From Planosporangium mesophilum (GTDB lineage Bacteria > Actinomycetota > Actinomycetes > Mycobacteriales > Micromonosporaceae), in NCBI RefSeq assembly GCF_016863255.1, contig NZ_BOON01000040.1, positions 1-64,000 of the forward strand: a stretch of DNA of 64,000 bases. Reading direction: 5' to 3'. The position numbers and the translations under genes are program-made. The notes below the pieces were generated by a model, which did not search any database, had not been told where the DNA came from, and worked only from the letters and a program-made list of their open reading frames with translations. Shown one piece after another: positions 33,163-41,993 of the stretch (positions are counted from its first letter, which is position 1; each line of letters opens with the position of its first letter).

Positions 33163-34455
33163 CTACTTCTGCTCGTCGTCCAGGAACTTCTGGAAGGCCT
33201 GGTTGGCCGTGTCCGCGGAGGCGCCGGGCTCCTTGCCGGTGATCGCGTCCACGATCGGCTGGCCGACGATCTCACGGGCCTGGGCGACCTTCACGACCTG
33301 CGGCCGGTCGTGACCGACCCCGCCCTTGGCGCTGGCGGCGATGGCCTCGGCGAGGTCCTTCGGGTACGTCGCGGTGCCCTCCGGGTTCGCCCACACGGAC
33401 GTACGGGCGCTCGGGACGCCGGACTTCTGCTGCGCGAGGGTCTGCTCCTTGCCGGTGGCCCACGCGATGAACTTCCAGGCGTTGGCCTTGTTCTTCGAGG
33501 CGTCGTTGATGCCCAGCGCCCACGAGGGAATGTTGTACGGCTTGGAGCCGGCCGGGCCGGCCGGGAACGGCGCGAAGCCGACCGTGTCGGAGACCTTCGA
33601 CTTGGCCGGGTCGGTGGCGTTCTTGTACAGCGAGTCGGCCTCGGTGTAGAACGCGGCCTTGCCCTGGGTGAAGATCGCCATCGCCTCGGGCCAGCTCATG
33701 TCGGTGCTGACGTTGGCCGGGCCGCTGTCCTTGATGAGCCCGCCGTAGAAGGCGTACGCCTTCTTGGCTGCCTCGCTGTTGACGGCCGACTTGCCGCCCG
33801 AGTCGAAGTCGCCACCGAAGCTGTAGAGGTAGCTGGAGAACTGCGTGACCGCCGGGGACTTACCGGTACGGGCGACGAAGCCGGCGACGCCCGGGTCGGC
33901 GGCCTTCACCGCGGCGGCCGCGGTCTTGAGCTCGTCGAGCGTCTTCGGCGGGGCGGTCAGGCCGGCCTTGGCCAGCAGGTCCTTGCGGTAGTAGAGCACC
34001 TCACGCTCGGTGATGATCGGTACGCCGACCGGCTTGCCCTTGTACGAGGTGGCCTCCACCGGGCCGGCCTGGAAGTCGCTGAAGTCCCAGTCCTTGCTCG
34101 CCTTGGTCTGGTCCGACAGGTCGGCCAGGTACTTGTTCTTCGCGAACAGCTTCCCCTCCTGGAGAGGGCGGTACATCATCACGTCGAGGTCGCTGGAGCC
34201 CGCGTTCAGCTTGACGTTGTACTGGTCCGAGAGCTGGTCCTCACCGAGCTGGGTGATCTCGACCTTGAGGCCGCTCTGACTCTCGAACGCGGGCAGCGCC
34301 TTCTTGAGGTTCTCGGTCCAGACGTGGTTCGCGAGCGTCACGCGAACCGTCTTCGACCCGGTGTCGCCCTCGCCGCCACCGCTACCGCCACAGGCCGACA
34401 GGCCGATGGCCACGGCCACGGCCAGCGACCCTCCTATGACCGACCGACGCAACAT
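33163..34455 (-). CDS. Sugar-binding lipoprotein of the ABC importer
   Basis: The protein is 430 aa from ATG 34455, which has AGGAG 6 bases upstream; an ATG two codons earlier abuts that site. The signal peptide ends in the lipobox LSAC, so Cys22 should carry the lipid anchor. The mature part is a family-1 extracellular solute-binding protein (RVTLANHVWTENLKKALPAFE, YYRKDLLAKAGL, KANAWKFIAWATGKEQ). It delivers the substrate to the two permeases encoded downstream. Aldonate, hexuronate or a related oligosaccharide is the likely ligand, judged from the enzymes in the operon. Confidence 0.93.
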   Translation of the reverse strand: MLRRSVIGGSLAVAVAIGLSACGGSGGGEGDTGSKTVRVTLANHVWTENLKKALPAFESQSGLKVEITQLGEDQLSDQYNVKLNAGSSDLDVMMYRPLQEGKLFAKNKYLADLSDQTKASKDWDFSDFQAGPVEATSYKGKPVGVPIITEREVLYYRKDLLAKAGLTAPPKTLDELKTAAAAVKAADPGVAGFVARTGKSPAVTQFSSYLYSFGGDFDSGGKSAVNSEAAKKAYAFYGGLIKDSGPANVSTDMSWPEAMAIFTQGKAAFYTEADSLYKNATDPAKSKVSDTVGFAPFPAGPAGSKPYNIPSWALGINDASKNKANAWKFIAWATGKEQTLAQQKSGVPSARTSVWANPEGTATYPKDLAEAIAASAKGGVGHDRPQVVKVAQAREIVGQPIVDAITGKEPGASADTANQAFQKFLDDEQK

Positions 34456-34526
34456 GCGCATCTCCTACTTCTGTCGAGGCTGGCCTCTCAGCGCGCCTGC
34501 CCTGCCGTAACACCGGCGCCATGTGT

Positions 34527-34568
34527 CCAATACATCCGCCTAATGCGGGGATGCTAGGCCAATAAATC
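34527..34568. promoter_or_regulatory. Direct-repeat motif in the divergent operon/GntR promoter
   Basis: CCAATACATC (34527-34536) and CCAATAAATC (34559-34568) are direct copies with one difference, 32 bp apart start to start (three DNA turns). They sit in an AT-richer stretch between the sugar operon and the GntR gene and may be regulator sites. Confidence 0.45.
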
Positions 34569-34598
34569 TGACGTATGCAAGAACCTTTACGTGACTGG

Positions 34599-34604
34599 TA
34601 TGTT
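34599..34604 (+). promoter_or_regulatory. -10 element of a leaderless GntR mRNA
   Basis: TATGTT lies at -12 to -7 relative to the ATG at 34611, and no ribosome binding site precedes that ATG or the earlier in-frame ATG at 34575. This favours 34611 as both transcription and translation start. Confidence 0.5.
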
Positions 34605-34610
34605 TTGTCG

Positions 34611-35372
34611 ATGGCTACCCCGCCGTTGGCAGACGTCGACCCCTCACCTGGCGCCGCCCAGACAGGACTGCACGCACGCCTGCTCGAGCAGCTCGGCACG
34701 GCGATCTGCTCGGGTCGGTTGGTGGCGGGTTCCGTCCTCTACATCGACGAGCTGGTCGACCGGTACGCCGTGTCCCGGTCGGTCGTCCGTGAGGTGCTGC
34801 GGGTCCTGGCGTCGATGGGGCTCGTCGACACCCGGCGCCGGGTGGGCACCCAGATCCGCCCCGCCAGCTCGTGGAACGTCTTCGACCCGCAGCTTATCCG
34901 GTGGCGGCTGGCGTCCGGTGACCGAATTGCGCAACTCCGTTCCCTGACTGAACTGCGCACCGCGGTCGAGCCGCAGGCGGCCTCCCTCGCGGCCGAGCGC
35001 GCCACTCCGGACGCGGCGAGCGACCTGGTCGGACTCGCCGCGAAGATGTGGGCGGCGGGCAAGGCCGGCAACCAGGACGAGTTCCTGCGGCTCGACATCG
35101 AGTTCCACCGGCAGGTGCTGATCAGCTCCGGCAACGAGATGTTCGTCAAGCTGCAGGAACTCGTGGCGGAGGTGCTCACCGGCCGCCACCACTACGAGCT
35201 GATGCCGCACCACCCTGACGAGCAGGCGCTCCAGCACCACGCCGACGTGGCGCAGGCGATCCTGCGCCACGACGGCGGGCGGGCGAGGGAGGCGATGGTG
35301 CACATCATGGAGCAGGCCCTCAACGAGATGAAGTCCATCTGGGAGCAGGCGGGCGAGCCCCGGCGGGACTGA
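34611..35372 (+). CDS. GntR/FadR-family regulator of the sugar-acid operon
   Basis: This 253-aa protein has an N-terminal winged helix (about 22-80; IDELVDRYAVSRSVVREVLR) and an FCD-type all-helical ligand-binding domain with metal-site histidines (DIEFHRQVLISSGN and QHHADVAQAILRHD). DgoR, UxuR and ExuR belong to this family and sense galactonate or hexuronates. It is divergent from the aldonate operon, so I infer that it represses that operon until a sugar acid binds. The start at 34611 is preferred over 34575 because of the leaderless -10. Confidence 0.9.
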   Translation: MATPPLADVDPSPGAAQTGLHARLLEQLGTAICSGRLVAGSVLYIDELVDRYAVSRSVVREVLRVLASMGLVDTRRRVGTQIRPASSWNVFDPQLIRWRLASGDRIAQLRSLTELRTAVEPQAASLAAERATPDAASDLVGLAAKMWAAGKAGNQDEFLRLDIEFHRQVLISSGNEMFVKLQELVAEVLTGRHHYELMPHHPDEQALQHHADVAQAILRHDGGRAREAMVHIMEQALNEMKSIWEQAGEPRRD

Positions 35373-35376
35373 CGGG

Positions 35377-36306
35377 TCAGCCCGCCACGGCCGCCATCTC
35401 CCGGTCGGCTTCCTCGACGGGCGGCGGCACGAGCTGTGGCACGACCCGGTGAACGGTCGCGAGGACGAACGCCAGGACGAGGCCGGCCGTGCCGGCGATG
35501 CCCATCGCGCCCCCGGCGTAGGCCGTCAGCAGCCGGAGCCGGCTCAACTCGTCGGGCGGGGTCGACAGCACCTGTTCGGTCAGCATCACCGCGACACCGC
35601 AGCCGGCCAGCAGCACGAGGCCGGCGACGGCGAGGGCGCGCACCGCGAACCGGTTCGCCGGCCCGTACTCGACGCCGCCGTGATGGTGCTGCGCGATGAC
35701 GATGAAGACCCCGGCGGCGCACGCCCAGGCACCGACGATCAGGAGGGCGGCGATCGCGTCGCTGGGGCGGTGCCAGCCGGCCGAGAGGGTCGCGACCCCG
35801 GCGACCGCGGCGAACAGAGCGCCGAGTACGCCGCCGACTCCGCGCAGCCGGGCCGGCAGCACCAGGATGAGCGCGACCGCCACCGAGGCGGCGATCGTGG
35901 TGTGCCCGCTGGGCAGGCTGTTGCCGGCCGCCGCGCGCTCCATGTCGACGCCCAGTTCGGGCCGGTAGATGATCTGCTTGAGGAGCTGGGTCGTCACGTT
36001 GGCGCCGCCCACGAGGAGGATGGCGCCGACCGCGAGCGCGACCCGGCGCCGGATCAGCGCGATGAAGCCGACCACCGCCGTGGCGATCGCCAGCGACAGC
36101 GCCGACATGGTGTTGAGGATGGTGTCCACCGGACCCTCGACCCGGGACTGTCCGACTGTGTTGCCGGTCAACGCCACCAGGTCGAGCATCTGCCCGTGTT
36201 CGGTTCGCACGAAGAAGTGGCAGATCGCCGCGAAGCACGCCAGCTCGGCACCGGCGAGGACGAGCAACCACATAACCAGACCGACCGGCCATCTACGCAT
36301 GCGCAT
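35377..36306 (-). CDS. PAP2-family membrane phosphatase
   Basis: This 309-aa membrane protein has six or more hydrophobic segments. The PAP2 acid-phosphatase motifs are present: KQIIYRP (Lys110-Pro116), LPSGHTT (Pro132-His135) and GWHRPSD (His179, Asp183), which face the outside in this family. Likely substrates are lipid phosphates such as undecaprenyl pyrophosphate or phosphatidate. ATG 36306 has GGAG 5 bases upstream. It ends 4 bp from the convergent GntR gene. Confidence 0.88.
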   Translation of the reverse strand: MRMRRWPVGLVMWLLVLAGAELACFAAICHFFVRTEHGQMLDLVALTGNTVGQSRVEGPVDTILNTMSALSLAIATAVVGFIALIRRRVALAVGAILLVGGANVTTQLLKQIIYRPELGVDMERAAAGNSLPSGHTTIAASVAVALILVLPARLRGVGGVLGALFAAVAGVATLSAGWHRPSDAIAALLIVGAWACAAGVFIVIAQHHHGGVEYGPANRFAVRALAVAGLVLLAGCGVAVMLTEQVLSTPPDELSRLRLLTAYAGGAMGIAGTAGLVLAFVLATVHRVVPQLVPPPVEEADREMAAVAG

Positions 36307-36344
36307 AGAGTCTCCGATTCCTCGTTCCGTCAAACGGGCCAGTC

Positions 36345-36515
36345 CTACCGGACAACGCCGAAGATCTCGGTACGAGGTGTCCAACCGTCGACCATGCCGT
36401 TGTCGCCCGCCGCAAGCCCTCCAGGACGCAGATTGTGGTACATGCCGGGCCTGTGGAAGGTCGCGGCCCGGAGGAACCCGACGAGCCCAAAGGCCGGCTT
36501 GTCGCCGCCGACAAC
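36345..36515 (-). pseudogene. C-terminal gene fragment upstream of PAP2
   Basis: A 56-codon frame with coding-like third positions encodes GDKPAFGLVGFLRAATFHRP and, further on, GMVDGWTPRTEIFGVVR before a TAG stop. No suitable start codon is in frame at its head. It looks like the tail of a lost gene. I cannot name the family. Confidence 0.35.
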
Positions 36516-36655
36516 TGCTCGCCTACTATGTAGCGGTTTGTTACGTAACTGGCGTGAGATCCTGCAGCAGACGGTTCTGGGCGGCCTCGTCGGTATGCGG
36601 TGAAGGTCGAGGAGTCCCGAATGCGCCATTGGCCGACGTCGGCTGCGGAAACGCC

Positions 36656-39283
36656 ATGAGCATGCCCCTGACCCGTCCGTTCGCCGAGCCGAACGCCCGC
36701 CGCCGCGGTTGGCCGCTACGCCGGTACCTGATCGGACTGGTCGTGCTGTTCGTCGTGGCCGCAGCCACCGGCACGTGGTACGGGTGGGTGCAAAGCCGCC
36801 GTGAGGCGCTTCGGGCAGCCAGCGCGGACGCGTCCTTCGGCGCCCGGATGGCGGCGGGCGAAACGGGCAGGGCCGTCGCGGCGGTACGCCGGAGCGTTAC
36901 GCAGGTGGCAGCGCATCCGGGCATCGCCCAGGTCTACGCCGACCCCAGTACCTGCGCACTGTCGTTCGAGCTACCTGGCGGGGGTGACACCGGGCACCTT
37001 GACCTGCTGCGCGCCGACGGGTCCGTGGTCTGCTCCTCACTGCCGCCGGCACCCGCCACCCGGACCGGGTACGCCGGTGCGGCCTGGCTGGCCCACGCCC
37101 GGCAGGAACCGGTGCTGTCCGCACCGGTACCGGACCCGGCCACCGGTCGCCCCGCAGCCCTGGTGACGGTGCCGGTACCCGGCCTTGGGGTCATGGCCGG
37201 GTTCATCAACCTTCATTGGCTCGGACCGGAGATGGCGGCCTACTACGGCGGCCCACGCGGACTGGAGTTCCTGGTGACGACCGCCGACGGCACGACGGCA
37301 CTGACCCGGTCCGTGGATCCGGAACGCTGGGCCGGAGCGTCGCTGCAGCGGACACCGTTCGGTACCCGAGTTGGCTCCGGTGAGCACCCCGACGTCACCG
37401 GCGCCATCAGACTGTACGGTCACGCCGACGTCGAAGGACTCGGATGGCGGGTCTACGCCGGCGCCGACCGGGCCGGCGCGATCGCCGCAGCCAGCCGGTT
37501 GGCGCGACAGCAGTTCCTGATCGTCGTGTTCGGCCTGTTCGTCGCGCTCGCCGCAGCGTTCGTCGTGTACCGGAGGATAGCCCGCCCGATCGGCCGGCTG
37601 AGCCTGGCGGTACAGGCCGCGACCGTCGACGACAGGGAGCGCCAGGTCTCCGCGGCGGCCGGCGGGCCGGCGGAGGTGAGCGCGCTCGCCGAGAATTTCG
37701 ACGCACTGGCCCACGCGGTGCGACACGAGTTGACCGAACGCCGCCACGCCGAGAAAGCCGCCCAGGAGTCGCAGCGCAGCTATCGCCAACTGTTCGACAA
37801 CAACCCGTACCCGATGTGGGTGGTCGACATGCTGACCCTCGCATTCCTTGAGGTCAACGACGCGGCCGTGGCGCACTACGGGTACTCCCGCGACGAGTTC
37901 CTCTCAATGACACTTGCCGACATACGCTTGCCCGAGGACCGCCCGGCGATGACGGAGTCCCTCCGGGCCATGGCCGCTACCGACCGGGGCGGCCCGGTGC
38001 GCCACGTCAAGAAGGACGGCACCGTCATCACGGTCGTAGGCACATCCCACGCCCTGACCTTCAACGGCGTGCCCGCCCGGTGCGCGGTCATCGAGGACGT
38101 CACCGAAAAGGAACAGTTCCAGCGGCGGCTACGCCAATCCGAGCGGATGGAGAGCCTCGGTCAGCTCGCCGGCGGCGTCGCCCATGACTTCAACAACCTG
38201 CTCGGGGTCATCGTCGGCTACGCGACCTTTGCCGCGGAAGAGATCGAGTTGGCCGCCCGCGCCGACGCCCACTGGCAGGCAGCGCACGACGACCTCACCC
38301 AGGTCCTGAAGGCAGCCGACCGGGCCAGTGACCTCACCCGGCAACTGCTCTCGTTCGCCCGCCGTGAGGTCGTCAACCCCGAGGTCATCGACCTCAACGC
38401 GATCGTTGTCGACATCGAGAAGATGCTGCGGCGCACCCTTGGCGAGGACATCGAGTTGCGTACCCGGCTTCGTGCCGACTCGCCGGTGAAGGTGGATCCC
38501 GGCCAGATCGGGCAGGTGCTGGTGAACCTCGCAGTCAACGCCCGCGACGCGATGCCCGCCGGCGGCATCCTCGTCATCGACACCGACAACCTCGCCATCG
38601 ACGAGCACTACGCCGCCCACCACCCGGGCGCCCGCCTCGGCGCCTACGTCCGGCTACGCGTCAGCGACACCGGCACCGGCATGAGCCCGGACACCGTTGA
38701 GCGCGCGTTCGAGCCGTTCTTCACCACCAAGCCGGTAGGCCAGGGCACCGGTCTCGGTCTGGCCACTCTCTACGGCATCGTCACTCAGGCGGGCGGGTAC
38801 GCCCAGATCTACTCCGAGCCGGGCGTCGGCACCACTGTCACCGTTCTCCTGCCGGCCACCTCCGACACCACGCCTTCGGGTGAGACCGTCACCGCCGCGC
38901 CACGGCAGGGACGCGGCGAGACGGTACTCGTCGTCGAGGACGAGGACAACTTGCGCGCCCTGACCGAGCGGATCCTGACCCGCAACAACTACCACGTCAT
39001 CACGGCCGCCAACGGTGCGGAGGCGCTCGCTGTGGCCCGGCAGCACGCCGGCCCGATAGACCTGCTCCTCACCGATGTGGTCATGCCCCAGATGCTCGGC
39101 CACGACCTGGCCCGGGAACTACTGGCCAGCCACCCGGACCTGCGGGTCGTCTACATGTCCGGATACGCCGAGCCCTTGCTGACCATTCAGAAGACAATGC
39201 CGTCTGAGGTGAGCCTGCTCAGCAAACCGATCCAGGCAGACGTACTGCTGAACGCCATCAACCGGGCGCTCGACCCGCGCTGA
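36656..39283 (+). CDS. Hybrid sensor histidine kinase with PAS and receiver domains
   Basis: The protein is 875 aa. The frame is open far upstream, but MSMPLTRPFAEPN at 36656 gives a normal cytoplasmic lead. Layout: TM1 (24-45), an extracytoplasmic sensor of about 240 residues, TM2 (285-303), HAMP (304-357), PAS (about 372-490), HisKA with the phospho-acceptor His510 in GGVAHDFNNLLG, HATPase (NLAVNARDAMPAGG, DTGTGM, GTGLGLATLYG), and a C-terminal receiver with Asp807 in LLLTDVVMP. A PAS-HisKA of this HDFNNLL type followed by a receiver is typical of hybrid kinases that pass phosphate within one protein or to a partner. No response regulator is adjacent. Confidence 0.93.
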   Translation: MSMPLTRPFAEPNARRRGWPLRRYLIGLVVLFVVAAATGTWYGWVQSRREALRAASADASFGARMAAGETGRAVAAVRRSVTQVAAHPGIAQVYADPSTCALSFELPGGGDTGHLDLLRADGSVVCSSLPPAPATRTGYAGAAWLAHARQEPVLSAPVPDPATGRPAALVTVPVPGLGVMAGFINLHWLGPEMAAYYGGPRGLEFLVTTADGTTALTRSVDPERWAGASLQRTPFGTRVGSGEHPDVTGAIRLYGHADVEGLGWRVYAGADRAGAIAAASRLARQQFLIVVFGLFVALAAAFVVYRRIARPIGRLSLAVQAATVDDRERQVSAAAGGPAEVSALAENFDALAHAVRHELTERRHAEKAAQESQRSYRQLFDNNPYPMWVVDMLTLAFLEVNDAAVAHYGYSRDEFLSMTLADIRLPEDRPAMTESLRAMAATDRGGPVRHVKKDGTVITVVGTSHALTFNGVPARCAVIEDVTEKEQFQRRLRQSERMESLGQLAGGVAHDFNNLLGVIVGYATFAAEEIELAARADAHWQAAHDDLTQVLKAADRASDLTRQLLSFARREVVNPEVIDLNAIVVDIEKMLRRTLGEDIELRTRLRADSPVKVDPGQIGQVLVNLAVNARDAMPAGGILVIDTDNLAIDEHYAAHHPGARLGAYVRLRVSDTGTGMSPDTVERAFEPFFTTKPVGQGTGLGLATLYGIVTQAGGYAQIYSEPGVGTTVTVLLPATSDTTPSGETVTAAPRQGRGETVLVVEDEDNLRALTERILTRNNYHVITAANGAEALAVARQHAGPIDLLLTDVVMPQMLGHDLARELLASHPDLRVVYMSGYAEPLLTIQKTMPSEVSLLSKPIQADVLLNAINRALDPR

Positions 39284-39372
39284 CCGGATGCCCGCGCCGG
39301 GTTTTCGCCTGGCACGAAGGCGGCGTACCGTGGTGCTGGATCCGGTGTACCGCGTACCGCGTGCCGCCCGCG

Positions 39373-40179
39373 TCATCCGCGCAGCAGATCCTTCATCTTG
39401 TCGGCGATGAGGCCGGCAGAGCGGCGCGGGTTGACGCGGTACAGCAGATCCATCAGCTTCGCGTCCCGTCCGATCAGCACCCGGTACGCGTTCTTCTCCA
39501 CGCCGTCGAGGATGTCGCGTGCGGCCCTGTCCGGCGTTGTGATCTTGTGAGCCTGGGCTGCGGCCTCGGGGTCGCCCACCGGGATCGCCACGCCCGAGTT
39601 CGTGGTGATGTTCGTGGCGACCCCGCCGGGGAAGACCGCGGTGACGTGGACGTTCGTGCCGGCGCACTCCGAGTGCAGGCCCTCGGTCAGCAGTTTGACC
39701 GCGGCCTTCGACGCGCCGTAGATGGTCTGGCCGGGCACCGGCAGGAAGCCACCCATGCTCGCCACGTTGACGATGTGCCCCTCCGGCCGGGCGAGCAGCG
39801 GCGGCAGGAACGTCTTCGTCAGGTACAGCGTCCCTGACCAGTTGACGGCGAAGACCCGCTCGATCGCGGCGTAGTCGAGGTCTCGCAGCGTGACGAAGGG
39901 CTGGATGATCCCGGCGCAGTGCACGATCCCGTCGACGGCGCCGAACCGCCCTGTCACCTGCTCGGGCAGTGCTTCCACGGCCGCCCGGTCGGTGATGTCC
40001 AGCGGGTGGGTCGACAGGTCGCCGTCGGCCGCGGCCAGGCTCGCGGTCTCCTCGAGAGTGGTCCGGTTGAGGTCGACGGCGGCGACCTTCGCTCTGCGCC
40101 GGAGCGCCTCGAGCGCGACCGCTCGGCCGATGCCGCTTCCGGCCCCGGTGACGACCAGGACCTTCCCCGCCAGCTTCAT
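39373..40179 (-). CDS. Short-chain dehydrogenase/reductase
   Basis: This 268-aa classical SDR has the cofactor motif TGAGSGIG (11-18), NNAG-like CAG (88-90) and the catalytic Ser141, Tyr154 and Lys158 (YGASK). The Asp36 in AVDLNR suggests NAD preference. The substrate is unknown. It lies 33 bp downstream of, and in the same direction as, a TetR regulator, so the two probably share a promoter with one operator. GAGGAG precedes its ATG. Confidence 0.92.
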   Translation of the reverse strand: MKLAGKVLVVTGAGSGIGRAVALEALRRRAKVAAVDLNRTTLEETASLAAADGDLSTHPLDITDRAAVEALPEQVTGRFGAVDGIVHCAGIIQPFVTLRDLDYAAIERVFAVNWSGTLYLTKTFLPPLLARPEGHIVNVASMGGFLPVPGQTIYGASKAAVKLLTEGLHSECAGTNVHVTAVFPGGVATNITTNSGVAIPVGDPEAAAQAHKITTPDRAARDILDGVEKNAYRVLIGRDAKLMDLLYRVNPRRSAGLIADKMKDLLRG

Positions 40180-40212
40180 GTAGGTCTCCTCAGGGGTGGT
40201 TGGGGCGCGACG

Positions 40213-40767
40213 TCACCGGAAGATCGACGGGCGCAGCATCGCCCAGGCCTGGCCGGCGACGTCGCGACGGGTTCGCGCGGGCGTCTTGGCCATCAGGGCG
40301 GCGACCATCTCGACGGCCAGCAGCAGCTGGCGTGGGGCGACCGACTCGTGGGCCTCGCCCTCCCGCTGCGCGGCGCGCAGCTTCCGGCCGAGCACCTCGG
40401 TCACCCGTTCGACGACGCCGCGCAGTCGCGGGTCGTCATCCGAGGCGCGCAGCATGTCGATGAACGCGACCGACGCGATGGTCTGCTCGGTGAGCAGGCT
40501 GAGCAGGTGGTCCAGCGACGTCTCCGGCCGGGCGGCGAGGGTCTCCAGCTCGGCGACGTTGTCGTCGAACACCGCGACGGCCAGGCTGATCCGGTCGGGG
40601 AAGTGGCGGTAGAGACTGCCCTGACCCACTCCGGCCTGCCGGGCGATAGCGCTGAGTGAGGCGTCGAATCCGTCGACGGCGAACCGCTGGCGCGCCGCGC
40701 TCAGCAGGGCCGTCCGGTTTGCCGCCGCGGCGTTGCGACCTCGATTTTCTCGACGTGGGCCTGGCAC
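40213..40767 (-). CDS. TetR-family regulator
   Basis: This 184-aa repressor starts at GTG 40767. The helix-turn-helix SLSAIARQAGVGQGSLYRHF lies at about residues 38-57. The C-terminal half is the usual helical ligand pocket. It forms an operon with a short-chain dehydrogenase that may act on its ligand. Its promoter contains a leaderless-type -10 (40774-40779) and a 24-bp palindrome over the -35 region, consistent with autorepression. Confidence 0.9.
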   Translation of the reverse strand: MPGPRRENRGRNAAAANRTALLSAARQRFAVDGFDASLSAIARQAGVGQGSLYRHFPDRISLAVAVFDDNVAELETLAARPETSLDHLLSLLTEQTIASVAFIDMLRASDDDPRLRGVVERVTEVLGRKLRAAQREGEAHESVAPRQLLLAVEMVAALMAKTPARTRRDVAGQAWAMLRPSIFR

Positions 40768-40773
40768 GGTGTT

Positions 40774-40779
40774 AGCTTA
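40774..40779 (-). promoter_or_regulatory. -10 element of leaderless tetR mRNA
   Basis: On the minus strand TAAGCT lies at -12 to -7 relative to the GTG at 40767, the spacing expected of a leaderless transcript. Confidence 0.5.
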
Positions 40780-40784
40780 ACGCA

Positions 40785-40808
40785 CAACCGGACCGGATCG
40801 TCCGGTTG
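40785..40808. promoter_or_regulatory. 24-bp palindromic operator for the TetR-SDR unit
   Basis: Perfect 9-bp arms, CAACCGGAC (40785-40793) and GTCCGGTTG (40800-40808), flank a 6-bp centre. It lies over the -35 region of the TetR promoter. Confidence 0.65.
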
Positions 40809-41102
40809 ACGGCGCGCCCATCGCCGGGCTCTACGCGGCCCGGCAACACCACCGCCTCGGTCATGGGCCGCACCTACCCCGGCCCGGGCTCCACCATCGC
40901 ACCGGCCGTCTCTTCGGGTACCGTGCCGCTCGCCACGCCACCGGCAGGGTCAGGACCGGGGCGCCCCGCGGCGCCGCCACCGAGCAGGTGTAGCCGCGGG
41001 TCGACGACACGTCCGACGAGCCGGGCCGCGGATGTCGTAGGGTGACCTCTCCAACGAGCGGTGGCGTTCCTCTACCGCCTCCCCGAGTCGATGAGGAGCG
41101 CC

Positions 41103-41378
41103 ATGGGCCGCCAACGGCTGACCAGGGCACGGGTCGATCCGGTGCCGTGCGCCGCCGACCCCGGGGCCGGGGGATGGCGGCACGTACACCCGGAGGGGCG
41201 CTGTACCTGCTTCACCGGCGGCCCCGCACCGGTACGGCTACCGACCCCGGAGATCGCGGTCCTCGCCGATCGCCCCGGTGTCTTCGACACGTCCTGGATC
41301 GGCCAGGGGACCCGGAGGCGTACCCGTCCCGTCCGGGGACGGGTGAGCGGGTGGCTGCGAGGACTGGTCCGCCGCTGA
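41103..41378 (+). CDS. Small hypothetical protein (91 aa)
   Basis: ATG 41103 has GAGGAG (41092-41097) at good spacing, so I prefer it to GTG 41061. The 91-aa product is basic, with three cysteines in the first third (PVPCAAD, GRCTCFTG) and an Arg-rich end. No family is recognised. It ends 3 bp from the convergent XRE-cupin gene. Confidence 0.5.
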   Translation: MGRQRLTRARVDPVPCAADPGAGGWRHVHPEGRCTCFTGGPAPVRLPTPEIAVLADRPGVFDTSWIGQGTRRRTRPVRGRVSGWLRGLVRR

Positions 41379-41381
41379 CGG

Positions 41382-41993
41382 TCAGTCCCGGTCGGGTCGT
41401 CCGGTCGGGTCCTTCATCATGGGGCGGGCGCGGAGGTGTGCGCGTTCGCCCTGCCCGCCGAACAGGCTGAGGAACTCGACCGGGTGGGCGTCGGCCGCCC
41501 CGAACCAGTGCGGTACGCGGGTGTCGAACTCGGCCGCTTCGCCGGGGGAGAGAACCAGATCGTGTTCACCGAGCACGAGCCGCAGCTGTCCATTGAGGAC
41601 GTACAGCCATTCGTAGCCCTCGTGGGTCTTCAGGTCGGGCTCCCGCCGGCGGCTGCTGGCTCCGATCACGAGCTTGTACGCCTGGATGCCGCCGGATCGG
41701 CGGGTCAGGGGCAGCATGGTCAGGCCGTGGCGGGTGACCGGGCGCAGGTGGATGCGCGGGTCGCCGGTCGGTGGGGCGTCCACGAGTTCGTCGAGCGTGA
41801 CGCCGTAGGCCCTGGCCAGGGGGAGCAGGAGCTCGAGGGTCGGCCGGCGGGTGCCCGACTCCAGCCGGGACAGGGTGCTCACGGAGATGCCGGTCGCCGC
41901 CGACAGGTCGGCGAGGGTGGTCTCGCGCTGCCGCCGCAGCGCGCGGAGCCGGGGTCCGACCGCGTCGAGCGCCTGGTCGAGGTCGTCGTCCAT
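41382..41993 (-). CDS. XRE-cupin regulator
   Basis: This 203-aa protein has an XRE helix-turn-helix (about 15-65; TTLADLSAATGISVSTLSRL) and a C-terminal cupin (about 115-190; THEGYEWLYVLNGQLRL, LSPGEAAEFDTRVPHWF). Cupin-XRE proteins usually sense small molecules. ATG 41993 has GGAGG upstream. It is divergent from a methyltransferase gene, which may be its target. Confidence 0.9.
   Translation of the reverse strand: MDDDLDQALDAVGPRLRALRRQRETTLADLSAATGISVSTLSRLESGTRRPTLELLLPLARAYGVTLDELVDAPPTGDPRIHLRPVTRHGLTMLPLTRRSGGIQAYKLVIGASSRRREPDLKTHEGYEWLYVLNGQLRLVLGEHDLVLSPGEAAEFDTRVPHWFGAADAHPVEFLSLFGGQGERAHLRARPMMKDPTGRPDRD

Noticed and set aside
35969-36655. A longer N-terminus for the histidine kinase
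   Set aside because: The extra codons are opposite the PAP2 gene and a coding-like minus-strand fragment. They have no ribosome binding site or signal.
39290-39372. A terminator after the histidine kinase
   Set aside because: The region has GC-rich repeats (GTACCGCGTACCGCGTGCCG) but no stem of convincing length.
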